Shown here one piece after another: positions 47,345 to 58,972 of a DNA stretch of 64,000 bases. Every line of letters begins with the position of its first letter. Position 1 is the stretch's first letter. The stretch spans positions 754,903 to 818,902 of the forward strand of contig ML976677.1 of NCBI GenBank assembly GCA_010015655.1. The letters are read 5' to 3'. The translations under genes and the position numbers were made by a program. Source of the stretch: Bimuria novae-zelandiae CBS 107.79. Its lineage: Eukaryota; Ascomycota; Dothideomycetes; Pleosporales; Didymosphaeriaceae. Under the pieces are notes generated by a model. The model did not search any database. It was not told the DNA's origin and worked only from the letters and a program-made list of their open reading frames with translations.

Positions 47345-48429
47345 TTAAGGGTAATTAGTTCCTAGTATTTATAGATTATAAGAGTTATTTTAACTTTATA
47401 TTTAATTCTTACTTTACTAGGCATTAGTTATCTATTTATAATATAGATAGTATAGGGTATAGTCTTCTTACGTTTATAGAGTCTTACTTTATTAAGTACT
47501 TTTTTTAATATATAGCTCTCTAGTGCTCTTAAGTCTAGTATGGCTTTTATTTATATTCCTTTAAGCTATGCTAGTAGCTTAATTAATATCTAGCTATTAG
47601 TAGTATTTACTTCTTTAAAGGCATTCTCCCGCCTAAGCCTAGATCTAAAAAAGATATTTCTTTACTACTAGCTTTATAGGCTAGAGGTATCCTTTTCCTT
47701 CCTTTTCCTAAGGCTATTACTAGGTCTTTTTTTTTTATAAAAAAAAAAAAAAGGCTTTACCAACCTCGCTCCTTATTACTAATTTAATCTTAAGGATTAT
47801 AGTTCTTTTAGGCATACAATTAAATTTATATTTTAACTTCTAATCTTTATACTTTTTATAACTAGGATATAAGCATGTTTGCTATATATTTTATATATAT
47901 TTTTTATTAACTAGTAGTAATAGTCCTTAGTTTATTATTTAGTTAAAGTATAAAAAACACCGTGTTTCGCGTTTATTCTAGAGATAAATATTATAATAGA
48001 TAATAAAATAATTAAACTATTCTTATTTATATTATTAGTATATTTAGGGAAAATAGCTATATTCCTTAGCTTAGTAATATATAGTGTATTAATCTTCTTT
48101 ATGGAGAGTTTATTGTATGGTTCCGTGCGTAGGATTACCGTAGTCTAGGTTATACTATAGTTTATAGTTTAGGTTTTTATTTAGGTACTTCTTTATAAGA
48201 TCTTTATTCTTATAGTAGTAGTCTGCCTACTTACGTGCTGCCTTACTAACTAGATTAGGTTAGTAAGCATAGTAAAGTGCTACTTTATAGTCCTTATCTT
48301 ATTATTTTATTACTATAAAACTAAAATCTCCTTCCCTTAGTTAGTGTTGCTTTAAGAAGTCGAAAACATTTATTACCTTATTAGTAATTTGTTTACTTTA
48401 GCTAGGGTAAGGTATAGGAGGTTAAGGTA

Positions 48430-49130
48430 CTAACTTTATTTTTTTATCTAAACCTTTATATGCATCCTTGCATAGTCGTAAGTTAGGTAACCCTAATTAT
48501 TCTTTATTGTGGATATTAAGCTATTTAATAGCACTTACTACTTGCTATTCTTTGTTAGTTACCTTTACGTTATTAATAATTAGTATATATAACTACCTAA
48601 TAATCTTGCTCTTAGATCTGTAGTTCCTGGCTATGTAGCCTGGTTTACTATATATATAGTAAAGGCGTGTCCCGGTCCCTTGTTTATGGGTTCCGTCTAG
48701 GGTACGTCTTTAGTTAGACTTATTAAAGCCTTTAGCCTTTTCTGTCTTTTTCTCTATTATATTAATCTATTAGTACTAGATTCCTTTTATTAATTAATAA
48801 TTATAGTTAATTTAGTTCTTTTGCTGTAACTATTATTTAGAGTTATAATAGTTAACTTTTATTATAGATACTTTATACCTTTTGTTTTTATCTTAGTTCT
48901 AGCATAGGTCTCGTTCTAGTTTAAACTATTTATTATTAATTTAAGTTACTTCTACTATAAGTTTTTATAATATATTAATTTTTATTTTACTATGTAATAG
49001 TTCTTTGCGTACGTGTCACTTTAACCCTTTATAAAATATAGTTATAAAACTAATATTATTTTTTTTAACTCAGTTAGCGTTCTTGCGGAATTTAGATTTA
49101 TATTTAGCTACTAAATAAGTTTACTAAAGT
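48430..49130 (-). repeat. Inverted fragment of the gag of element O
   Basis: This is the reverse complement of about 30330-31025, including the zinc-knuckle region, recognisable by shared TTTACTATATATATAGTAAA and flanking blocks. Flanking AT-rich DNA from 46400 to 48430 is probably part of the same relic but has no visible counterpart in the window. Its right edge near 49135 is the sharp end of the AT-rich island. Confidence 0.75.
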
Positions 49131-49135
49131 AAACA

Positions 49136-50855
49136 ATCAGACGGCAAGCCTGCATCAGGAAATGGATGCACCCCGTTCGGGCAATCCGGGCCTCGCTTAG
49201 GGTTCCGCGCTACACCCGAACAGGCAATCGACCTGGACGTCCCATCATAAAAGTCCTCTCTTCGTCCGCCGTCATTTTCATTCCTTTTCACTCTACTCCC
49301 ACCCCTTCATCTGCATCGCGCCAGCCGGCCTTTCGGCCCCATTCCCCGTCCGAACGCCCTCCATGAGGCATTTTTCTCAAACTTAGTCGCCCGCGCCGGA
49401 AGAGTCAGGACCGCCTTGCCCGACGGTGCCCGTTTTCTCCAATCTATGCTCCCTCCAGCCTATCCTCAACTCCAGAGCTTGCTGAAGCCCCGTTGCTGGA
49501 TGACGCCCTTCTGAGCTTCTGCCCGCAACGGATCCACGAGCGAGACGCCTCTCCCCTTCTAACCCGTCCCCTCTTCGTCCCAATTTCTTCTCCACCCGCT
49601 ACGCTTGAGGGGAGGGTTGGCCCGCCCCCTTCCTCCTTACGTGGCACGGTCTAGCGCCTCCAGCGGCTAGGGAGCCTCGGAATCTTCACTCTCTCCCCCC
49701 CTTTCGTTCCGGATCGCCGAGACATAGGCGCTTCTGCAACGCACTATTTCACACGCATGACCTGACCTAGCACAAGGCAGACTGCATGTTCATCATGCCG
49801 CGGTCTCCAGGTCGGATTGATCTGCCGCCTTTCGCACCCTGTTTCCTCGGTTGAGGATGCTCCGTCGATCCGCGCTGTTATGCCGCGTCACGCTCGGACG
49901 GGATCTCTCGATTGTGACGCGGTTGGTTCATCTGCATGAGGCACTAATTTCATCCGCGTGGTCTCAGGATGCTCCGCCTCTCACGGCCTGTCGGACTCTG
50001 GAAGTAACGTTGCAGTGCAACGCCACTCAGCCGTCTATCCCGCCTACCCAGGCTTCAGGAGCTTCCACGCTGATCCTCTTGCCCAATTCAAGTCAAGCCG
50101 CTACGGTTGAAGGGCGGATCTCGCTACCCGCTGCATAGCCATCACCGGCATTGTAAGGTTCCGCAGCTATCCCTGCTCCGGATTCGCCGATGGCATTTAT
50201 GGCGTCCTTATCTATTTCCCTTTTGAGCGGAGAATGCGTAGCTCGCACTATTGTCTCAGCTCTAACATGCCAATACTGCGCCCGGCCCCTCGGTCGAGTA
50301 CGCTGGACCAGTCCGCTCCTCCGCCACTGCGTCCCCGCCCCTAGCTGCCCGCATAATGCATTTATCGAATACCGCCTTCCCACGTCAGCGCTATGGCACT
50401 AGTCAGATGCTCCTCCCTGCATAGGACATACAGCGTAACGCCCTCGTGCAACTAGCAAGGGGTTGGTGACTGGAATCAGGCAGAAGACCCACAATCATGT
50501 ATTACCCGGCACTGGACCCGTCCGACAAAAGAGGTGATTGTGGATCGAAGGAAAGAAGAAGCTAACTATCGGTGGCTCCGGTCAGGAATAGGGGCCCCTG
50601 AACCGCTGAATGGCGTGGACGACAGGGTTGTAACCATTTGTTGGCCAATCTTGAGCTGAGCTAGGCTGACTCTCGATGGACGAGACCATCCACGCCGCTT
50701 GGAAGAGCGCCGTCCTGGTCACTGCGCCCGCCGCGATCATTTCCGCAATAGTTACGGCATTTATGCAACCTCTTCTCTACTCAGGGGGCGGTGTTGACAG
50801 CGACATATAACTTCAGCACTCACAGCTAAAGAAACCACCAGTTCACAACGCCAAG
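49136..50855. other. Unique moderate-to-high GC segment without a supported gene
   Basis: Composition changes abruptly at 49136 from AT-rich to GC-rich. Overlapping open frames of 60-100 codons (for example 49851-50138) are present on both strands, but none shows a domain or splicing pattern. A TATA-like TATAAC lies about 50 bp upstream of the next gene's ATG (near 50805). It may include decayed host sequence and the Myb/SANT gene promoter. Confidence 0.45.
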
Positions 50856-52931
50856 ATGGCCTTCTCTCGTTTGATTTCTACGGAATTCCGTGAATATGTT
50901 CCTCAAGCGTGCAAACCCAAGCCCAAGCCGAAGCCAGCAACCAAAGCTAAATCAGCCAAGACAGCAAAGCACAGCCGTAAAAGGGTCGACTCCGAAGATA
51001 ATGGAACGAGGTTCCGCATTGAGGGTGATCTCACGACACCGGACTTGAATGCATCGCTACTTACTCTGTACGAAGCTACAGACGCTTCGCATTCGGCAGG
51101 CTATGGTACTATTTGCTCCCCGATGGTTGTAAGCCAACAGAATCTAACTAGCACTGGATCAGTAGACGCATTCGCCGGATCCCACGGCGCGTCCGAATCA
51201 GAGAACCCAGAGCAAGATCGATTTAGCGGAGAGTCGCTTAACGAAGAAGGGACCGACGGTATTACACGCGTCACGGAAGCGGATTCAGCTATAGCTAAGT
51301 TGCCCGATGGAAGCGGTCAAGGTAAGCATGTCATTAGATTAGAGTACTGATTTCACTAATTGGCTGTAGATTCCCCTTCAATTGCGGACAGTGAAGAACA
51401 CCACAGTGGAACGGACTTTAGGCCTCGCAATGGAGAGCCTCATTGTCCAGAGAACGATTACCGCGCGTGTGCCGGAAACGATGGATACAGTGCTGTACAG
51501 CATGGCGATCTCGACGGAGTGTGCGCTTTCTCCATAGAGACCATAGATGACCTGTGTCCTGGTGAGTGTTTCGCGTAAAGTTAAGGAGGGCCACTCTGAC
51601 GCTTTCAAGATGGCCCGCTTGCGCGGGATAAACCACCCTTTAACGATGTTGACGTAATAGAAAAACTGTCGGCAACACCCAAACGAACGTGCCCTGCAGC
51701 GCCAGACGGTTTGCTAGAACCAGAGCTGGAAGATCTGTGCTCAACAAAGCGGCGAAGGCTGGCTGAGCAACGGGCAGAGAGCGTTATGCTCGATCCTATA
51801 CCTACATCCGATTTAACGTCTCCATTGACTCCAAGTGGCTGTGCTGCTACTCGAGCCAGTAATGTTCCTAATCCTGGCTTCCTGAACAGTAGTGGTCAAG
51901 GCAATAGTCCTGGGACTCCGCACCTAACCAGAAACGACCTTGTGGACGCGGGACAAGTCGAGGAGTTGCAAGGAGATGAGGATGAAGAAGTGGCCGATCT
52001 AGAACCGAGAGGATCCATGTCTCCTTCAGAGAGCATAGAAGGGGGACAAGATAGAAGCCTAGGCTCGGAGAGGCGTGAGAAGGAAGGTGGTAGTGGGGAC
52101 GAAGAGGTGCCCGGCAGACCTTCGTCGAAGATCCCCCAACGGCGTACACACGGCGGTCATCTACCACAGAAGAAGAGGGACGGTCCATCAAGAACTGCTC
52201 TTGGACGACAGGGCTCGAGAACGATGCGGACGAGGGCATCGCGGCAAGTAGCGTCATCCCAACCACGGCAACTGTATCGGCCCCCGATCGATAACCGGCC
52301 TCGGTTCTGCTCTCCACAATTATCCTCTTCAGGAACGAAGGCTAGAGACCGGAGCAACATCAATTTTGATTCCAGCCTCGACATGTCTTGTCAGATAACC
52401 GACCTCACACTTTGCGCCGTCCCAAACGGCTCATCTATTATAATAGAAATTATACGTTCCCGCGACTCAGAACGGTTTCCCAACCCTGCCGCCTTAGGAC
52501 ATAGATTCCTCGGCGGAGAAGGCAAAGTCATCCGCATGAGCCAACTATCGCCAGATTCGTGGATGCTGGTAGGATACCGGTATGAAGGTGGTGCGTCAGA
52601 CCTTTGCAGTTGCAGAAGCTTAAGTGCGGACTGGATGAGCATTTCCCACAGTGATGCTGCCAATGATAAAAAGGACTACTCGGACGACGGCGACGACGAC
52701 TGGGACGAAAACAGCGAGAAGGAAGAAGGCACAGAAGCACGCGGCAAACGTAAGCGCGGGCCGTGGCTAGAGTCGGACGAAGTGCGTTTACTCTCATTAA
52801 GGGATAAACAGGGTATGAAGTGGAAGGAGATATGCGAACGCTTCCCAAGTCGGACAGAGGGCGCAGTTAAAGTGCGCTACTACGGATTGCAGAAGAAGCA
52901 GAAACGTGAAAAGACCTCTATTAGGACATAA
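50856..52931 (+). CDS. Myb/SANT-like DNA-binding protein, 659 aa, three exons
   Basis: Exons are 50856-51321, 51370-51561 and 51610-52931. Both introns are 48 nt (GTAAGC...TGTAG and GTGAGT...TCAAG) and phase 1. The C-terminal 60 residues form a SANT/Myb-type helix-turn-helix: KRGPWLESDEVRLL, then GMKWKEICERFPSRTEGAVKVRYYG, followed by a Lys-rich tail. The N-terminus is Lys/Pro-rich (KPKPKPKPATKAK) and the middle is acidic, Ser-rich and disordered. A further compact stretch before the Myb domain (residues about 480-560; DSWMLVGYRYEGG) may be a small domain I do not recognise. The frames show no RIP-type stops although the gene borders a heavily mutated island. Myb/SANT genes of this kind recur as cargo in Starship elements. 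Confidence 0.75.
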
Positions 52932-53945
52932 AGTAGGGAACTTGCTCCGCGGTGGACTGTCAAGGATTGTTGTATTGGTATACAGTTAGGTTATTTTTTT
53001 TTGTCGGATAAATCTTGACTTTCCTTTTCCGTTATTCCAGTAAGTGCTTCCATCTGCGTTGGCGTAGTAAAAGCTCCCATCTCTAAAAACAAAGGTTAAA
53101 GTAATTTTCTCATCGGCATTAAGTGAACTTACCGATTGCGATAGTAATATGCCGTGCGATAGGAGTAGGAACCGTAGGAACGGAGCGAGTAGTAGCTCCC
53201 CTAGTTGAACTCTGGCTAACTCCCTATTACAAGGAACGTATACTGAGGCAATTTACCTTGCTATTTATTCCAGTATAGATAGTAGTATAGAATCGGCATA
53301 GCGGTCGTTGTGACATTCTTAATGTTTTTGCATTGCTAGGGCGTATTACTAGTATGAAATCCGAATCATTGCTGCGCAATTTATATGTGAATCTCTAGTA
53401 CTTTGTAGCCTACAGTGGCTAGCCAATTGTCTGTTAGGTAGCTTTGTGTCGTGTCTCATTGGCTGGTATGTAGGAAGGAAATGTTAGAGGAGGGTAGGAC
53501 AATGTTTCATGCTAGGCTATTAATGACCTTTTCATAGGTAATTTTTGTGAGAGTTGAAGACAGCACGGCGAACTCTCTATTTAGCATACGAAAAGCGCAT
53601 TGCTAGTGAGAGCGATGAACTCCTTGGGGTTGTTTTGACCACAGCACGGTTGGTGTCCTATTTTTGGTTCCGACTTCGCACCCTAGCGCGTCAACCCTAA
53701 CTTACATCTTATTGGCTAAATTAGCCGCTGCGGATCATGCCTGGTCTGCCCAGCCAATAGGATGCAGGTACAGAGACCACCAGCAGTGTCAAGGTCAAAG
53801 GGACCAAACTGCCATTGGAAGCTGAGCCCCATTCATCCTTCTTCGAAAACCGCTCCCTGCACCCGCCCAGCATTCCCGAACGTACCGGCTGCCTTATCTT
53901 GAGCTGAAGTTAAGCACACGCCAGGTACCTGTCACCTCTTACCGC
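52932..53945. other. Intergenic region
   Basis: About 1 kb between the 3' ends of convergent genes. It is moderately AT-rich with no recognisable gene or transposon termini. Confidence 0.5.
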
Positions 53946-54596
53946 TTAATCGCCACTTCGGATCGCCAACACCATCTCTCGAACTTTCGGCATGCCGTCA
54001 ATCTCCGCCATCTTCTGTAAGTAAGCTCGTAGCCGATCTTTGTTGAACTGGTTGCAAAAGGGGGGGAACAGGTAGCCTCGCTCTACGATGCGTTCGAGCG
54101 TCATGTAGCTTTGACCACCGCCTGGCCATTTCTCTAGCGGCTGACCCTCGACGCTGTACGTCTTGACGCGGATGATCAGGGCTTTTCCGCCTTCGAGCGA
54201 AGCAATGCATATGTATTCTGGATATGTGTCCTCCACATCCCACGTGGGTCGCCTCACCACCCCAATGACTATAGCGTACCGACTGCCGCCCGTATGCCTC
54301 TTGGCCATCTCGCGCAATCGACTGGGAGCAATCACGTATCGGAAGTTGACAGGTGACGTCTTCCACGGTGCCAGCTGCATAAATTGATTGTGCTGGTGTA
54401 GCGGCATCCGTACGAGAGCCCTGGTGTTATCGACTCGTGCTGGAGCCTCGTCTCCGCCAAGGGTGATCGGGTCACCCTGCGTACCATCTTCCTCAATGAG
54501 TATAGGACGCTCTTCGGCTCCATCTGGGTGGTCCTCAACGATAGCGTGGTAGGCGCCTGGGGCTCCTGTTCCAACAGCCTTGGATAAAGTCAGCAT
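53946..54596 (-). CDS. Hypothetical protein, 216 aa
   Basis: An uninterrupted frame without recognisable family. It contains an acidic N-terminal half and a compact C-terminal half with alternating hydrophobic residues (FRYVIAPSRLREMAKRHT, RYAIVIGVVRRP, YICIASLEGGKALIIRVKTY, GYLFPPFCNQFNKDRLRAYL), which reads like a folded alpha/beta domain. No signal peptide or membrane segment is seen. The ATG is only 32 bp from the end of the MULE transposon, so the promoter or upstream exons may have been displaced and the present N-terminus may be truncated. Confidence 0.55.
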   Translation of the reverse strand: MLTLSKAVGTGAPGAYHAIVEDHPDGAEERPILIEEDGTQGDPITLGGDEAPARVDNTRALVRMPLHQHNQFMQLAPWKTSPVNFRYVIAPSRLREMAKRHTGGSRYAIVIGVVRRPTWDVEDTYPEYICIASLEGGKALIIRVKTYSVEGQPLEKWPGGGQSYMTLERIVERGYLFPPFCNQFNKDRLRAYLQKMAEIDGMPKVREMVLAIRSGD

Positions 54597-54628
54597 TGCT
54601 TATCTGAGCCCTTGTTGATTACGCTTAC

Positions 54629-56793
54629 ACGGGAATTGATGCGGGCACCACCGCTTTTACTAGCGGCACCACCTGACTAAGCACAATCATGACTAAGCCA
54701 CCAACGCCGCTTCAGCACATTGCAATGCGAACAAATATAGTATTCGAAAGACAATAATCGCGTAACGCCTATGGACCTCTCTTCCAACATTGAGTTCTTG
54801 TGTGGCCTTCTATATAGTAACTGGAATAGGTTAGAGGCTTCTTGTGTCCTCGCGGCTTCTCGCTCCCCTGTTGCGGCCTATTTAATACCTTAGCTTCCTC
54901 AATCTTAAATAGCGACGGTGCCCCCTTCTTGGCTTTGTCTTTAGAGGCTGGGAAAGGCGAACAGCGCTGCTTCTGTGGCGTTGGCAGGCGAGGTTCCAGT
55001 ATTAATCTAAGAAACAGAGAATGTTAGGACAGTTATGACAGGACATTTAGAGCGCCTTAGTACCTGTATGGGGTGGGAGACTTATTAATTCGCCAGAAAG
55101 GATGTATCTCCTCAATTCCTATAGCTGACTTTGACTCTAGTATATCGGATATTCGATGTGAGCATGGTAGTCCCATTGTTGTACTGAAAACATTCGTACA
55201 TGGTTTTAATAGAGCCTTTTTAGTAGCCCGCTTGACCTTGTGATGCTGCTTAACTAACAGAATAATAGCGTGTCTTGAGACCCTACGAATGATGTTAGCA
55301 AAAAGCGCCTTGCTAGGGAATACAGGAATAAAAACGCGGTCTTTAGCAAGTGCTGTATTAAGAGCGTTAAGCTGCGATTCAATGCTCTTCTCTATAAGCT
55401 TAAATACTAATAATATATTAGCTGTGGAATTGGTAACCTAGTGCTTGATAGCAGCATGCGCTCCCTCCACTCGTGAGGTGGCAGCATTCCCTAGATGCAA
55501 CCATTGTCTGGACCATGCCACTACAAATTTCTCCCGATGGATAAGCTATGTCTTATCTAAGTAGCGGAACACATGTGGCTTAGTCGTAAGAAATGTTGCT
55601 ATTTGATTTTTCGCTTGCTTATAGAGCTCTTCTATATGCGTAGAAGTAATCTTGATCTAGTGGCCAAAGAAGTCTTTATACTCCTTGTTTGTAGCGAATT
55701 CCTTTTTACAATTTGCTTGCACATTTTTATGAATGTGCCACATATAAAGGAGATGTGGGAAGTAAGGGACTTTATCTTGTATGGCGGAAAGAAGTGCGAG
55801 ATCTCGGTCGGTACATAGTATAGGAGGCTTGATTGGCAACCTGAGAAACGAAAGGAAAGAGCGTAGAGCCTATCGATAGGTTTCTGCCTCTTTATTCTGC
55901 ATAAAGCAAAATGCAATCGAAAAACTGCTATTTGTGGGAGCTACACCGACAATGTGGAGCAAAGGTATTTGGTATTGGTTAGTCTTGTAGGTGCAGTTAA
56001 GAAGGAAAACCCTGTTATATTTATTAGTATATTTAATCGACCTCTTGTGCGCGAATATAAGAAATGTTATATGTCCACTACTATCACATTATAGTCTGTG
56101 TTCCTAGTTCCCTTCTGCCTGGAGTCGTTCTATAAGGCGTTCCACTAGTGTCCTTCCTTCCAGTTATTTAATGCGCGCAGCTATGCGCATATTATATATA
56201 TTACGGCAAGTAAAGAGTGCTGTAGGGTGCTTATCTCGTAGAATAGCTTTAATTATCTGTAGTTTAATATTAAGGCTAGACAATCGAGTAATCTCTGCCT
56301 TTTGCTTAGGCAGGAACTTGCGGGCTTGCGGATGTGCTATTAGATTATTAGCCTCGTGTGTATGCTGCGGGTTCCTTACCTTAAGCTCCCAGGTTCTATC
56401 ACTGCGACACGCCCTATAAAGCTGAAAAGGGCAGCTAATTTGTCGTGTAGATGTCTTTTGGCGCTTAGATCTATTAGGTGCGTTAATTCGATCTTGGTAT
56501 TTCCTACTAAGGTCGCATCCTAATAGCATATTCTTGTTTGCGGTCAAGCGCCGAATCGTAATAATATAGCTATGTTTAAGAGTAAATTGTCGCACTGAAG
56601 AAAGAAGGTCCTCTTGGTTAGGATAAGTTAACTTAGGAGGAGGTTCCATGGTAGTTTTCAGCAGAGGGAAGCTATAGTGACACAATCAACATCCGTTGCT
56701 AGGGAGCCGAAGCGGTGTTGGTGGCTTAGTCATGATTGTGCTTAGTCAGGTGGTGCCGCTAGTAAAAGTGGTGGTGCCCGCATCAATTCCCGT
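54629..56793 (-). mobile_element. Mutator-like (MULE) DNA transposon with 85-bp TIRs
   Basis: The ends 54629-54713 and 56709-56793 are inverted repeats starting ACGGGAATTGATGCGGGC, identical at 83 of 85 positions by hand, with both differences transitions. The interior encodes a decayed MULE transposase on the minus strand. The 2.2-kb size is complete for a compact MULE. I do not see the usual 8-10 bp target duplication in the flanks. Confidence 0.9.
54769..56649 (-). pseudogene. MULE transposase with premature stops
   Basis: Minus-strand order: a FAR1/WRKY-GCM1-like N-terminus (MEPPPKLTYPNQEDLL... HPQARKFLPKQKAEI), the DDE core with LLNCTYKTN in place of the usual DCTYKTN, TDRDLALLSAI and LLYMWHIHKNVQANCKKEF, then a helical region with SRVEGAHAAIKHW and the zinc-related PCSHRI. 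A 57-nt intron (55063-55007, GTACTA...CTTAG) leads to a basic C-terminal exon ending at 54769. Stops interrupt it near 56161, 56100, 55866, 55675 and 55558. The first catalytic Asp appears changed to Asn. It cannot make a complete transposase. Confidence 0.85.
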
Positions 56794-58207
56794 AAGAAAC
56801 ACGACAAACAGCGAGAATTCTATTCCTGGATTATCCATCACAAAGCATCGAAACTTATCTGCTGGCGGTCGCAGCCGTCTCTATAGGCCAAAACGCATCC
56901 CTCTGCGTTAGATGGTACCTGTAGAGACATGGTTGCGGCCGCGGCAGTCACGAAAGCAAAATTTGCGAGCAGGCTACAAAGCATGACACACCCATTGACG
57001 GCAGCAACAACCATCTAGCCACGATGCCGCATCGCGAGGCGACGACGGAGCCCAAACCTCGTACAGCCACAACACACAGTTTCCGGTGGGCTTCCCGATT
57101 AGCCCACCACTCGACATCGTTTGCGACGTCCCGCATCGACGGCCCTTCGGGTGGAACGACATCAACGCTCACGCAAATCGCCTCACAGACACCCGGCATG
57201 CTACTATAGATGCCATACAATACACAGTCACAGACAGCCTCGTCCACTGTCGCCCCCATGTTAAAGGAGTGGTGCCCCTTTCGACATACCCGACAAGGTC
57301 TGAGGCGAGTCGCGGTAGCGTTGCATGGCTACTAGACCCAAGAGCACGAAGGAGCGGAGCCTCGCTCTCGGGAAGCTGCGTTGCAGCTGGTGCGTTGACG
57401 CTGCCGCCAATGGCAGGTCACAACACAACACACGGCCACATAGGAACCTAGTGAGAGGCAGCAAGAAGATGGGAAAAAACAAGTACACAGAACAAATGCA
57501 AGCCCTGAGGGTCAAGGGCAGGTACAGCAACATGAAGCCGAACACTGGGGGGAGACTGTAGGTACACGGATACGACAAACGAGATCAAGGCCTCTACGAC
57601 GCCTCAATACAACGGCAACGAAAAAGACTTATTTCACGGCACAAAACAGAGACAATACATTGGAAGTCAAAAACACAGACACAGATACGTCACTTCTTGT
57701 GACGGTATGTACGTAGCCGTAGATAGAAGCCAGACTACGAGCGGAGGCGAGGGGACAGCTGGCTGTACTTTTAGTACAGTGAAGTGGGGCGTTTCGATTT
57801 CTTTTCGCAGCGCGTCGGCTGTTTGCCAAACCTCTGCATCCGGGCATAGCTGCGGAGAAATCGCGGCTGCAACCGAGTAGGAATCAATCAATCAATCAAT
57901 CAATCAAGAGCCCTTCGCTTGCCGCCTTGGCAGTGGATAGTGCGGTCACCCCAGAGCCTTCATACTTAGCGCATGTTGGTCGCAAGCTAACGGGATCAAG
58001 ATAGATCGGCTGGGACTTATGCGTATCGGGCTGACTCGCCGTCCAAAGCATAATGCAATACCTTCTCGCAAACGTCAGACGGCAGACAGGAGCAACATGC
58101 TCTGGTATATACGCACGCAGGCTCCCCAACAAGGTCGCTCGTCCTTCGCCTGCATTCTACACCTGACCGCCTCCTCTCACCGGTTGTCCTCCTGCACGTT
58201 CGCTACC
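56794..58207. other. Intergenic region with AATC microsatellite
   Basis: About 1.4 kb without a supported gene. A (AATC)n microsatellite of about 5-6 units lies at 57882-57906. Overlapping small frames on both strands (57086-57451, 57261-57578 and others) lack any recognisable feature. Confidence 0.45.
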
Positions 58208-58327
58208 AGCGCCCTGATTTCTGCGTCCTCAAGATGGTGGACCTATCGGCCGGAGGTCTCTTGTGCGAGCGTCCTGATTCTTACATTCGCAGGACGTCGG
58301 ACCTATCACCTGGGGCTCTTCTGTGCG
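58208..58327 (+). repeat. 60-bp imperfect tandem duplication
   Basis: 58208-58267 and 58268-58327 are adjacent 60-bp copies, both starting AGCG(C/T)CCTGATT and ending CTTxTGTGCG. The period is a multiple of three. It overlaps the start of the candidate membrane-protein gene and gives related peptide segments DLSAGGLLCERPDS and DLSPGALLCAV. Confidence 0.75.
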
Positions 58328-58972
58328 CGGTGCTTATCTTTGTGTTTAGTGGCGCGCACATGTACCTCTGGCATCGCTTACATAACATACTCTGGCTATC
58401 TGTGGGCTTGGTATTCTCAACTGTGTCCTTTTCTGTCTGGAAAAACGGGAAGGAACAGCCCCAATCTACGTATCGGTATGCATATCTATTGGCACTGGTG
58501 GTGCCGGGGGTCCATGGGCTCTGCGTTGAGGTTCGTATCCACTGTGTTGAGACCTACGCGAGACTAAAACGCCTAGATATATATCTGCTGGCGACTAGGG
58601 ATACGATTAACTCTACCGCCTTCCCTCGCACGAATGAGAACGATAGAGAATATCCAGCGGAGGGTTGATGCAGAAAGGGCTGGGGGGTTCATCACCATCA
58701 TCGGCATGATTGCAATCATACTCTAAGTCCTAGGTTGCTCCGGCTTTGTCGCGGCGGGGGAACATAGGCTCCCTCCTTTTGTTGGAAGTCTCTTATTCCA
58801 CGGTTCGGTGACCCTTGCTCTCGTCAGCATTCTCTGGAAATATGAGAAGCTCAGACAACTAAAGCTCGTAATTCTTGCGTGTGGCTTTACAATCGCACTC
58901 GTTAGCGATGTAGCATTGTTAGTGATATATTGTGCACTACCTGGTGGGTGTTTCGATGTAAATACTACATGA
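58234..58972 (+). CDS. Possible multi-pass membrane protein
   Basis: A frame from 58234 encodes hydrophobic helices (ALLCAVLIFVFSGAH, NILWLSVGLVFSTVSF, YAYLLALVVPGVHG) and stops at 58668. If a 70-nt intron with a weak GTTGAT donor (58664) and a CCTAG acceptor (58733) is spliced, the frame continues into further membrane-like helices (GSLLFHGSVTLALVSILW, LVILACGFTIALVSDVALLVIY) and ends at 58972, about 222 aa in all. No family is recognised. The weak donor and the tandem duplication at the start leave the model uncertain; it may be a decaying gene. Confidence 0.35.

Noticed and set aside
18419..49135. AT-rich island as centromere or mitochondrial DNA insertion
   Set aside because: Its contents are identifiable nuclear transposons with target duplications; AT-richness is explained by RIP-like mutation. 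A centromeric role cannot be excluded but has no sequence support here.
49166..50402. Several 60-100 codon frames in the GC-rich segment after the island
   Set aside because: They lie on both strands, overlap, have no splice support or recognisable motif, and such frames are expected by chance at this GC content.
57882..57906. (AATC)n array as part of a CRISPR-like or telomeric repeat
   Set aside because: It is a simple tetranucleotide microsatellite without spacers and unlike fungal telomere repeats (TTAGGG).
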